Of a stretch of DNA of 64,000 bases, positions 25,046-32,926 are shown one piece after another. This DNA is from Bacteroides propionicigenes. Lineage in GTDB: Bacteria; Bacteroidota; Bacteroidia; Bacteroidales; Bacteroidaceae. Below the pieces are notes generated by a model. The model searched no databases, was not told where the DNA came from, and worked only from the letters and a program-made list of their open reading frames with translations. Positions within the stretch are counted from its first letter, which is position 1, and each line of letters opens with the position of its first letter. The DNA is taken from the NCBI RefSeq assembly GCF_018390535.1, contig NZ_JAHBBW010000004.1:186001-250000 (forward strand), in the 5' to 3' direction. The position numbers and the translations under genes were made by a program.

Positions 25046-26002
25046 ATGAACATTGTAGTATTAGACGGCTATGCCGCCAATCCCGGAGACCTCTCTTGGG
25101 AGGAACTGAAAAGTCTGGGAGAATGCACCATTTACGACCGTACCGCCCCTTCCGAAGTACTGGAGCGCGCTGCCGGAGCAGACATATTGTTGACAAACAA
25201 AGTTGTGCTCAACGCAGAAACCATAGCCGCCCTGCCCAATCTGAAATACATCGGAGTGCTCGCCACCGGATATAACATTGTCGATACCGAAGCTGCCAAA
25301 GAACGGGGTATCATCGTCACCAATATTCCGGCATACAGCACTGCTTCCGTTGCGCAAATGGTCTTTGCACACATCCTCAACATCGCGCAGCATGTGCAGC
25401 ACTACACCGACGAAGTACGTAAAGGCCGATGGAGCAGTAACCCCGACTTCTGTTTCTGGGACACCCCGCTCATCGAACTGCGTGGCAAGAAAATCGGTAT
25501 TATCGGTCTGGGGCAAACAGGCTACAACACCGCCCGTATTGCCATCGGCTTTGGCATGGAGGTACACGCGTACACATCCAAATCACCGTTCCAGCTTCCT
25601 CCCGAAATCAAGAAAACAGAGCTTGACGAACTCTTTGCCAACTGTGACATCATCAGCCTGCACTGTCCTCTCACAGACTCCACCCGCGAACTGGTTAATG
25701 CCGCCCGTCTGAAGCAAATGAAGCCCAATGCCATTCTCATCAATACCGGACGTGGACCGCTCGTCAACGAACAAGACCTCGCCGATGCCTTGAACAACGG
25801 CACTATCTTTGCCGCCGGACTGGATGTACTCTCACAAGAACCACCCCGTGCAGACAACCCCTTGCTCACTGCCAAGAATTGCTATATCACCCCGCACATA
25901 GCTTGGGCAAGTGCCGCAGCACGCGAACGCCTCATGCAAATCATGCTGGATAATGTAAAAGCCTTCATGGACGGAAAGCCTATCAACTCAGTAATAAAAT
26001 AG
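25046..26002 (+). CDS. D-2-hydroxyacid dehydrogenase, glycerate dehydrogenase type
   Basis: A 318-residue NAD-dependent dehydrogenase. The Rossmann motif is GKKIGIIGLGQTG (near 146-158); catalytic Arg lies in NTGRGPLVNE, Glu in LDVLSQEPP and His in PHIAWAS. The N-terminus MNIVVLDGYAANPGDLSWEE and overall text are close to hydroxypyruvate reductase/glycerate dehydrogenase (HprA). The substrate is inferred from similarity only. It is the third gene of the probable DUF5686-rarA operon and is followed after 24 bp by the EEP-family gene. Confidence 0.92.
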   Translation: MNIVVLDGYAANPGDLSWEELKSLGECTIYDRTAPSEVLERAAGADILLTNKVVLNAETIAALPNLKYIGVLATGYNIVDTEAAKERGIIVTNIPAYSTASVAQMVFAHILNIAQHVQHYTDEVRKGRWSSNPDFCFWDTPLIELRGKKIGIIGLGQTGYNTARIAIGFGMEVHAYTSKSPFQLPPEIKKTELDELFANCDIISLHCPLTDSTRELVNAARLKQMKPNAILINTGRGPLVNEQDLADALNNGTIFAAGLDVLSQEPPRADNPLLTAKNCYITPHIAWASAAARERLMQIMLDNVKAFMDGKPINSVIK

Positions 26003-26026
26003 TTCCCCATAAATCATAAATCTACC

Positions 26027-27139
26027 ATGGGAAAAGCCGCCGTCAAAGGCCTCTTTCAACTGATACTGATAGCCGCCACCTTCGTGTTGGCGGCTGTCAC
26101 CATTGCAGCATCCCGTTCCGGACATTACCACCCGGAAAGTTCCACCATGATGCCATTATTAGGTCTTGCCGTGCCGGTATTGCTGGTGTCCTGCCTGATA
26201 GTTTCCCTTTGCTGGGCATTGGCACGCAAGAAGTGGGCGTTCGTCCCGCTGATAGCCTTCCTCTTCAACTGGGAATACCTGACGGCAGTTATCCAGTTCA
26301 ACTCTACCCATGAAGTGCCCGCCACTGCCCTGGCGCTAAATCAGAAAGGCAAACCCGGCGATTACCTCACCATAGCCACCTACAACGTCCATAGTTTCGG
26401 GGGTGAAATTACCGGCTATTCCTGCAAGGAAATAGCTAAGTATATGCAACAACAGTATGTAGATGTGCTCTGTTTTCAGGAATTTGGCGACAACAAACAC
26501 TTCACGGTAGACAGCCTGCGTCGTGCCCTCTCCCAATGGCCGTACGCCCTTATTCCTGCAGACGACTCCATTCATGGTATCCTTCCCATTGCGATATTCA
26601 GCCGTTATCCGCTTGCGGGCGGACGCTTCATCACCTATCCCCACAGCGCCAATTGCAGTATGATGTGCGACGTCGTTTTGGGTACAGACACCCTCCGCCT
26701 TATTAACAACCACCTGCAAACCACCAGTGTCAGCCAGAACCGTCGGAAATGGGAACGCGAACTTGTCACCAATGATACCCGTCGCGAGGCGCAAGCCGTA
26801 CAAAATGCAGCCGAAACTCTGCACGAGAACTTCATGAAACGTGCAGCCCAAACGGACAGCATTTGTCACCTTGCCATCGCCAGCCCCCATCCCGTGCTGG
26901 TGTGTGGAGACTTTAACTCATTGCCTTCCTCCTACACCTACTACCAACTGTCCGAGTTTCTCAAAGATGGCTTCAAGACAGGCGGATGCGGTTATATGTA
27001 TACCTATCGCTATGGCAAACGTATGCTGCGCATCGACTATGCTTTCCATTCACCCGAGCTGGACTGCATCAACTACTACTCTCCCAACTTGGATTTATGC
27101 AGCGACCACAATCCGGTGGTGTTTACGGTAAAATACTAA
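26027..27139 (+). CDS. Membrane-anchored endonuclease/exonuclease/phosphatase family protein
   Basis: A 370-residue protein. Three hydrophobic segments (about residues 10-30, 42-65 and 70-88) precede an EEP-fold domain: IATYNVHSFGG (Asn of the metal site), LCFQEFGD (catalytic Glu), NNHLQTTSVS, VCGDFNSLPSS (Asp/Asn) and DLCSDHNPVVF (His). These are the active-site motifs of the Mg2+-dependent EEP superfamily, which cuts nucleic acids or phosphodiesters. The domain probably faces the periplasm, given the membrane part. It is the last gene before the terminator at 27154-27180. Confidence 0.9.
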   Translation: MGKAAVKGLFQLILIAATFVLAAVTIAASRSGHYHPESSTMMPLLGLAVPVLLVSCLIVSLCWALARKKWAFVPLIAFLFNWEYLTAVIQFNSTHEVPATALALNQKGKPGDYLTIATYNVHSFGGEITGYSCKEIAKYMQQQYVDVLCFQEFGDNKHFTVDSLRRALSQWPYALIPADDSIHGILPIAIFSRYPLAGGRFITYPHSANCSMMCDVVLGTDTLRLINNHLQTTSVSQNRRKWERELVTNDTRREAQAVQNAAETLHENFMKRAAQTDSICHLAIASPHPVLVCGDFNSLPSSYTYYQLSEFLKDGFKTGGCGYMYTYRYGKRMLRIDYAFHSPELDCINYYSPNLDLCSDHNPVVFTVKY

Positions 27140-27153
27140 GCAAAAAAAGTAAA

Positions 27154-27180
27154 GGCTGCCTCGGTTTTCCCGAAGCAGCC
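27154..27180. terminator. Bidirectional terminator
   Basis: Stem GGCTGC-C-TCGG with CCGA-A-GCAGCC around a short T loop. On the minus strand it is followed by TTTACTTTTTTT, on the plus strand by CTTGCTTTTA. It separates the convergent EEP-family and Oar-like receptor genes. Confidence 0.9.
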
Positions 27181-27233
27181 CTTGCTTTTATGTTCAATGT
27201 CTCTGATTTCTATCTCGGAGAACAGAATCCACT

Positions 27234-30200
27234 TTAATTGAAGATATAACGTACACCAATCTGCAACTGCCAGCAGTTGGATGAGTTGTTGTAATTAGTG
27301 AAAGTTGTGGACTTTTCAGTCAAAGTAGGACTCTTGTAGTACTTATTGCTTCCGTCATAAGCATACAGCGAATATTTAGGTTGATTATCAGCGGTCTTTC
27401 CTTGATAATTCAACAGTTTACCATAGTTGCAAGAAGAGTTTGTCTTCGTTACACCCCACGCATTATTCAGCAAGTTGCCCACATTCAAGATGTCCAAAGA
27501 AACCTGAAGCGTATTCGTAGACTTACCCACTTTCAGTTTAAAGTCCTGTGCTATTTTTAAGTCGAAACGATGAACCCAAGGCATCTTCACGTCATAAGCT
27601 TTAGCATATTCACCCTTATGGCTGCTCAGATAATCATCCTGTTCAACAAAATTCCAGAAAATGTCGCGCTGTGTTTCGGCTGTGACGATAGAACCGTCTT
27701 TCAGATTTACATCAATAAAATTCAGTTCATCTTTTGTCTTAGGAATGTACATCAAGTCATAGGCTGCACCATCACCGTTCATATCATTAGCATAGTAGTA
27801 ACTGAACATACCGCTATTATAACCGGCATAATACAAGCCGATATTGGTTGCAAAGTTCTTACCTTCCTTGATACGATAGGAAGCGGATGCAATTACCTTA
27901 TTAGGAGTTACATATTGAGAATTAGATAACCCCACTTCATTTGGACCGTCTACACTGTACAGATTCTGCCAAGAAGAATAAGCCTGATTACCCGGTAAAC
28001 CGGTAAGTTCCTTAGACACGGTATGAGTATAAGAGAACATCAAGTTCAAGTCAGAGACAGGCTGGGCAGTTACCATAGCGTTAATGGTAGAGCTGTGTCC
28101 CTTGCTGGTATTCTTCAGAACAACGGCTCCACTTGTTACACCTGACTGTATCGTACCATTCTTTCCACTCCAAGATTTATAATCATAGCGATTGTCAGGA
28201 CCGGCAAAACGTTCCAGATTACCTACATTAACGATGTTATAATTTTCCATGCTGACAGCGTTGATGTCCTTATTTACCATAGCCTCGAAAGTCAGCGTTA
28301 ACGGGAACGAAATCGGCAGACGATAATCTATCGCCAATGAATTCTTCCACACCTGCGGAAGTTTGAAGTCGTCGGCAACACCTGCTACGGTAGCGTAGCT
28401 GACGGGAGTATTAGCATCCGTATAAGGAGTAGTTTTAGGCAAGCCAAGTACTTCAATCATATCATTCACATTCGTCGGATACGCACCGTTATTCTTGGCG
28501 GCATATTGCTGGAGAGCTGTTAACTGACCTTGTTTGTCATTGGATATGGAAATCGTATTCTGCAACATCATTGCATTGGTAGGCATATTCGTTAAGAACA
28601 CCAATGGAATACGTCCCGTAAAGATACCTGTACCACCGCGAAGCACCAGACTGCGGTCACCGATAATATCCCAATTGAATCCCACACGCGGAGAAAACAG
28701 CACGGAAGCTTTCGGCCATTTACCCGTATCAATCACAGGGGCCTTATAGTTGTCGTAATTAGGATCGTTCTTGCTGATGAAATGGTCTTTCCAATCTAAT
28801 GCTTTGTATGCCTCGTTAGTTTGCAGGTCAGTAAGATAAGACATCAAGTCGGCACGCACACCGTAAGTCAGTTTAAATCGGTCGGTAACATCCCACTCAT
28901 CTTGCAGATAAAGAGCACTTTGGGCAAAAGAAACTTCGGCAAGAGGTTCTGTTTCACCATTATAACCATATGTCAAACCAAAAGCAATAGGAGCTGCGCC
29001 ATTCTTGAAGTCTTCAAAAGACTTAAATTTATAATATCCTGTTCCATAGCGCATAAAGCTATTGGAAGCCTTCTGATATTCAAAGTTGAAACCACCGATT
29101 ATCTTGTGTCTCCCCAGTGTCCAAGTAATGTTATCCTGAATATTCAGAATATTATTCTTCACGGCATTATTCCAAGAGAATAACTCATAACCGGCACTCA
29201 TAAAGGCATTTCCCGCACCATCCCAAATATCAATATGAGGGAAGGGAGATGATTCTGAAGTACGTAAATCCTCAATATTGGAATATGTAAACAGGAAACG
29301 GTTTGCCAGATTGTTACCGAAACGGCTGTTCAATTCGGCAGCCAGTGACCATACGGTATTCTCCATGGCATAACAATTGTTTACGAAAGCCATGGCATCT
29401 TTAGAGATACGGTTGGAAGAAGCGCGATCACCTACGGTAGAGGTACCGTTGGCTGGTAAATCCTGCGTATTGGTAGTATAATTATAGCGTACGCTCAACT
29501 TATGGGCATCAGTAATATTCCAGTCGATACGTCCCAAAAACTTATAGTTCTTGGTACCACCATCGTAGTCAGTGTAAGAGCCAGGATTATAACCGTATCT
29601 GTTCTGCAGAATGTCAGCAAATTCTTTCATATCTGCGGGCGTCACACGCGAAATCATCTGGTCGGCATTTGCTTTGCCATCGGCAGAGAGTTTCCACTTA
29701 GTGATAGGTTGCGGTTGATTTTCGTACTCACCGTTCACAAAGAAGAATAATTTGTTCTTGATAATCGGTCCTCCGAAAGTGACACCATATACTTCTTTCG
29801 ATTCCTCTTCACGCTCACCAAGGTTATAACCATCAACTTTGTTACCACGGAATTTTTCATTCTTTTGATAAGTATAGGCACTTCCTTTGAAGACATTCGT
29901 CCCCGATTTGGTGATGGCGTTCACCCCGCCACCCACAAAGTTTGTCTGGCGTACATCGAAAGGCGCCACCACTACCTGCAACTCCTCAATAGCGTCCAGA
30001 GATATAGGATTACCGCCACCGGGCAAGGTAGAAGAAAGTCCGAAATTATTGTTCAGGTTAGCACCGTCTATGGTGAAAGTATTGGTACGTCCATCACGTC
30101 CGGAGAGCGTATTGTTTGCACCCGAATAGGGAGAGAGACGTGTAAAGTCGCTCAAGCTACGGTCTATAGAAGGGAGCAACTGCATTTGGTCATTAGAGAC

Positions 30201-30611
30201 ATTAGTAGCGGCTCCCGTTTTTACGCCGGCAAACTTGGAAGCAGTTCCCATTACAACCACCTCGTCCAACAGCTCGGAAGACTCCTTCATAAACACATCC
30301 AGCGGATAGTTCACTCCCAGTTGCAAAGTAGCATCTGTCACTTTTACAGACTGATAACCCACGAAAGAAACTTCAACCGTGTACTTACCCGTACGCATAC
30401 CTTGAATGGAGAAGCGTCCGTCTACGTTGGTTATAGCCCCATAGCGGGTTCCAGATGCTTCATGGATAGCTTGGATAGTAGCACCGATAATCGGTTCCTT
30501 TTGCATATCCTCTACTTTACCGCTCATTGAAGAGGTAGTAAATTGTGCACTTACGCCCACAGCTGCCAAAACCAGCATCAGCGTAAAAATAATTCTCAGT
30601 CTTTTTAACAT
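27234..30611 (-). CDS. TonB-dependent receptor, Oar-like
   Basis: A 1125-residue outer-membrane protein. Signal peptide (residues 1-22, ending VSA-Q), CarboxypepD-like domain (SGKVEDMQKEPIIGATIQAI to about 110), a TonB-box-like region (LLDEVVVMG), a plug domain (DRSLSDFTRLSPYSGANNTL, DGRTNTFTIDGANLNNNFGL, VVVAPFDVRQTNFVGGGVNA) and a very large barrel ending in VRYIFN. The plug text is that of the Oar family rather than SusC. It has no SusD partner, so the ligand cannot be told; Oar-type proteins are linked to adhesion or peptide and protein traffic. It is a single-gene unit with a promoter at 30662 and a terminator at 27154-27180. Confidence 0.93.
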   Translation of the reverse strand: MLKRLRIIFTLMLVLAAVGVSAQFTTSSMSGKVEDMQKEPIIGATIQAIHEASGTRYGAITNVDGRFSIQGMRTGKYTVEVSFVGYQSVKVTDATLQLGVNYPLDVFMKESSELLDEVVVMGTASKFAGVKTGAATNVSNDQMQLLPSIDRSLSDFTRLSPYSGANNTLSGRDGRTNTFTIDGANLNNNFGLSSTLPGGGNPISLDAIEELQVVVAPFDVRQTNFVGGGVNAITKSGTNVFKGSAYTYQKNEKFRGNKVDGYNLGEREEESKEVYGVTFGGPIIKNKLFFFVNGEYENQPQPITKWKLSADGKANADQMISRVTPADMKEFADILQNRYGYNPGSYTDYDGGTKNYKFLGRIDWNITDAHKLSVRYNYTTNTQDLPANGTSTVGDRASSNRISKDAMAFVNNCYAMENTVWSLAAELNSRFGNNLANRFLFTYSNIEDLRTSESSPFPHIDIWDGAGNAFMSAGYELFSWNNAVKNNILNIQDNITWTLGRHKIIGGFNFEYQKASNSFMRYGTGYYKFKSFEDFKNGAAPIAFGLTYGYNGETEPLAEVSFAQSALYLQDEWDVTDRFKLTYGVRADLMSYLTDLQTNEAYKALDWKDHFISKNDPNYDNYKAPVIDTGKWPKASVLFSPRVGFNWDIIGDRSLVLRGGTGIFTGRIPLVFLTNMPTNAMMLQNTISISNDKQGQLTALQQYAAKNNGAYPTNVNDMIEVLGLPKTTPYTDANTPVSYATVAGVADDFKLPQVWKNSLAIDYRLPISFPLTLTFEAMVNKDINAVSMENYNIVNVGNLERFAGPDNRYDYKSWSGKNGTIQSGVTSGAVVLKNTSKGHSSTINAMVTAQPVSDLNLMFSYTHTVSKELTGLPGNQAYSSWQNLYSVDGPNEVGLSNSQYVTPNKVIASASYRIKEGKNFATNIGLYYAGYNSGMFSYYYANDMNGDGAAYDLMYIPKTKDELNFIDVNLKDGSIVTAETQRDIFWNFVEQDDYLSSHKGEYAKAYDVKMPWVHRFDLKIAQDFKLKVGKSTNTLQVSLDILNVGNLLNNAWGVTKTNSSCNYGKLLNYQGKTADNQPKYSLYAYDGSNKYYKSPTLTEKSTTFTNYNNSSNCWQLQIGVRYIFN

Positions 30612-30661
30612 AATTGTTTCTAAATTAGCTTCTTAAAATGTTATATTTCTCAAAACAGAGG

Positions 30662-30669
30662 CAAAGATA
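30662..30669 (-). promoter_or_regulatory. Candidate -7 box of the Oar-like receptor
   Basis: TATCTTTG on the minus strand, 50 bp before the start codon. No TTTG at the -33 distance. The upstream 30670-30940 stretch shows no gene. Confidence 0.5.
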
Positions 30670-30940
30670 AGTAAAATAATATATAGAATCGTTACATTTA
30701 TGCTACATTATTTAAGAGATAATTAAAAGTAGCCGCAGTTCGTTACAGAGCCTTATAGCCATTATTAGAGATACCTCACCTGTTCTGCGGGTATCTCACC
30801 CCGTAAATCGCCAGCTACTCCATGCAAATTGGCTCTGAACAATTTTATTTTAGCATTAAAAGACTCAGCGGCTTCATTTGAGCGTAAGTATTCAAATAAA
30901 TACTACTTGTGCAAGAAATATTCAGCCGGCAGAAACCTGT

Positions 30941-31006
30941 TTTGATGTATATCATAATTCATTTTGATATACTTCAAAACGGATTATCATGTATATAAAA
31001 ACTGGG
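30941..31006. repeat. 22-bp array of TTTGAT dyads, two clear units and one decayed
   Basis: Unit cores start at 30941 (TTTGATGTATATCATA), 30963 (TTTGATATACTTCAAA, one mismatch from a full dyad) and 30985 (TATCATGTATATAAAA, decayed). It lies 76 bp after the small Cys-containing gene and about 270 bp upstream of the Oar-like receptor promoter. The first core is identical to the core at 20907. Confidence 0.65.
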
Positions 31007-31081
31007 AATATTCTTGGATTCCAGTTTCATACCACTCCCCACGGTTTTTCTACTGCTCCGAAAAAGTCATTTTTCTCAAAA

Positions 31082-31276
31082 CTATTTCTTGCTTAAGGCT
31101 TTTTGGAGCGCTACCCCAAACAGGCAGCAAGCACAACGTAATTCATTTTTGGAAAGTTTATCCAGATTATCAAGAATACCGGGGACAGAGTAATTTTCGT
31201 CGAGAAACTTATATGGATCGTCGGCTTCTTCCAAATCCTGCTTGATAAGGCAGGTGCAAACAGGATTATTATCCAT
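31082..31276 (-). CDS. Small Cys-containing protein of unknown function
   Basis: A 64-residue open frame on the same strand as its neighbours. It begins MDNNPVCTCLIKQDLEEADD and contains Cys pairs CTC (7-9) and CACC (near 48-51). No signal peptide or membrane segment. I do not recognise the family. Two things support it as real: a promoter-like CTTG-N21-TATCTTTG about 110 bp upstream (31385-31417), and the isolated position in a 940-bp gap with no competing frame. There is no strong ribosome binding site. The Cys pairs could bind metal (inference). No terminator is seen before the array at 30941. Confidence 0.6.
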   Translation of the reverse strand: MDNNPVCTCLIKQDLEEADDPYKFLDENYSVPGILDNLDKLSKNELRCACCLFGVALQKALSKK

Positions 31277-31384
31277 TGCTTATTATTTTTTTAATTAATG
31301 AGAACCTCGTCAGTTTACAAAAAAACATTGGGATTACTCTCAACCAAAAAAACTTTCCCACTGCCTCAATGGAAGAAGGATGCT

Positions 31385-31417
31385 CAAAGATAGTGCTTTT
31401 TAATTGCTAATTGCAAG
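31385..31417 (-). promoter_or_regulatory. Candidate promoter of the small Cys-containing gene
   Basis: Minus strand: CTTG (31417-31414), 21 bp, TATCTTTG (31392-31385). It predicts a leader of about 105 bases. A second -7-like TAAATTTG is at 31425-31432. Confidence 0.5.
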
Positions 31418-31480
31418 AAAATTACAAATTTATGCAAAAAGTAAACTACTCGTACTTTAAGGGAAAAAAGAAAAACTGAA

Positions 31481-31525
31481 AAAAAGAGGGGAACTGTCCT
31501 TTTATAGGACAGCCCCCCTCTTTTT
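31481..31525 (-). terminator. Terminator of the receptor-lipoprotein pair
   Basis: Arms 31481-31500 (AAAAAGAGGGG..CTGTCCT) and 31506-31525 pair along 18 of 20 positions, and a T-rich tract follows on the minus strand. It lies 29 bp after the lipoprotein stop. The A and T ends also allow it to work from the other side. Confidence 0.9.
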
Positions 31526-31554
31526 TAGATTTCTAAAAATATCACTATACTATT

Positions 31555-32907
31555 TTATTGCATAACGGGTGTCATTTCATCCCAAATATATGTTTTATCA
31601 TCTGCATTATAATAGAATGACATTGCATAATTGCCGTTACCACGTCCGCCATATACTTTATAGATAACTGTATAACTTGTATCCGGGTCGGGATTTGTCA
31701 CCATATCAGGGAGTAAGATAAGCGGGAAAGCTTCTTTTGCCAAACGCTCGTCCATAATGGTCTGAATTTCGGCATCATCCAATCCATCCAAATAGCCGTC
31801 TACGTTATAGTACTGCGTCCAAGTAGAATACTTATTGTTGATGTTATTGTTCTTATCACAATCTGCTCCAAAATAATATTCGGAGGTTTCATTCATCGTA
31901 CTCATATATTCAGGCTTGTTTGCTTTTACCCACTCTACCAACTTCTTATATTCAGGTTTACCCACATTTACTTTTTCTATGCGGCTGATAAGGTTAGAGA
32001 GCTTCCAATCTTTACCATCAAACTTCATCACTGTAATGCGTTCGCTGATGGAAACAACAACAGATGCTTTGGGATTATATACTCCCCAAGCAGAACCATC
32101 ATAACGATAAAAAGCACTTTTCTTGGCTCCTGCTACTTTATAGGTCATTTCCACGGTTAAACCGGCTGTAGCAACATACACATATTTATTCTGCAAGAAT
32201 ATCGGCAGGACACTATTGGCTTGGGCAACAGATGTAAATGTATTACTCTCCCCAGGCTCGCCTGTTTCAGTTCCCATAGCGGCATAATCATCATTGGTGA
32301 GTTCATAGTTCTTGTCAGCAATGTAGAACAAGGGTTCTTCTTTCCACACATTGTTTGCACCTTTTTTATAAAACTTATACTCATTCACCGCCTTACCACT
32401 ATAGTAAACATACGTCACTTTCATCACAATGCCCTCTGCCTTGTCCGCAAATTTCGTGGCACAGAAAGCCGGCAGATAATCATTCGGTTTAGCAGTAGAA
32501 CTGAAATTGTCATGTTCTCCGGGCTGACCTTTACCCGTACCCATTGCATCATAATCTTCCTTTTGCAGAGTATATTTGTCATCAAATGCAGGTTCTTCCA
32601 TCTGTTCGGGCATCACGTCCGCCACTTTCACCTTAATTTTCGCTGACGAGCCCTTATCACAATACGGATAGGTATCTTCAAGCATACTGATCAATGCTTT
32701 TTCTATAGTTTCCTTTCCTGCATCTTCATTACCTTGCACAATGCTAAAATAACCTTCGGTAGGATATTTTCCGGTAAAATCTCCCTCATAATAGATAACA
32801 TCTGTCAGGGGTTCCTGGTCAAAGCCGGGAAAGTTATCTTCGTTGTAATCACAGGCTGTTATCAGGAACGAAGCCGCACACAAACTGTATATTAACTTTT
32901 TATTCAT
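31555..32907 (-). CDS. Lipoprotein with internal repeats, partner of a TonB-dependent receptor
   Basis: A 450-residue protein with a lipoprotein signal (FLITAC, Cys19). Two internal copies of about 80 residues can be aligned: YTLQKEDYDAMGTGKGQPGE (near 112) followed by a PNDYLPAFCATKF stretch, and YELTNDDYAAMGTETGEPGE (near 200) followed by NSVLPIFLQNKY. Both copies are then followed by a segment with YVYY or VEMTYKV text. It starts 19 bp after the receptor gene, so the two are co-transcribed. As a surface or periplasmic lipoprotein beside a receptor it may help capture the ligand, but it is not a recognisable SusD. Family not identified. Confidence 0.85.
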   Translation of the reverse strand: MNKKLIYSLCAASFLITACDYNEDNFPGFDQEPLTDVIYYEGDFTGKYPTEGYFSIVQGNEDAGKETIEKALISMLEDTYPYCDKGSSAKIKVKVADVMPEQMEEPAFDDKYTLQKEDYDAMGTGKGQPGEHDNFSSTAKPNDYLPAFCATKFADKAEGIVMKVTYVYYSGKAVNEYKFYKKGANNVWKEEPLFYIADKNYELTNDDYAAMGTETGEPGESNTFTSVAQANSVLPIFLQNKYVYVATAGLTVEMTYKVAGAKKSAFYRYDGSAWGVYNPKASVVVSISERITVMKFDGKDWKLSNLISRIEKVNVGKPEYKKLVEWVKANKPEYMSTMNETSEYYFGADCDKNNNINNKYSTWTQYYNVDGYLDGLDDAEIQTIMDERLAKEAFPLILLPDMVTNPDPDTSYTVIYKVYGGRGNGNYAMSFYYNADDKTYIWDEMTPVMQ

Positions 32908-32926
32908 AATTATAATGCTTAAAGGT

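Noticed and set aside
27234..30611. A SusC/SusD polysaccharide locus
   Set aside because: The receptor plug is of the Oar type and no SusD-like gene follows; the other receptor pairs with a lipoprotein that lacks SusD features.
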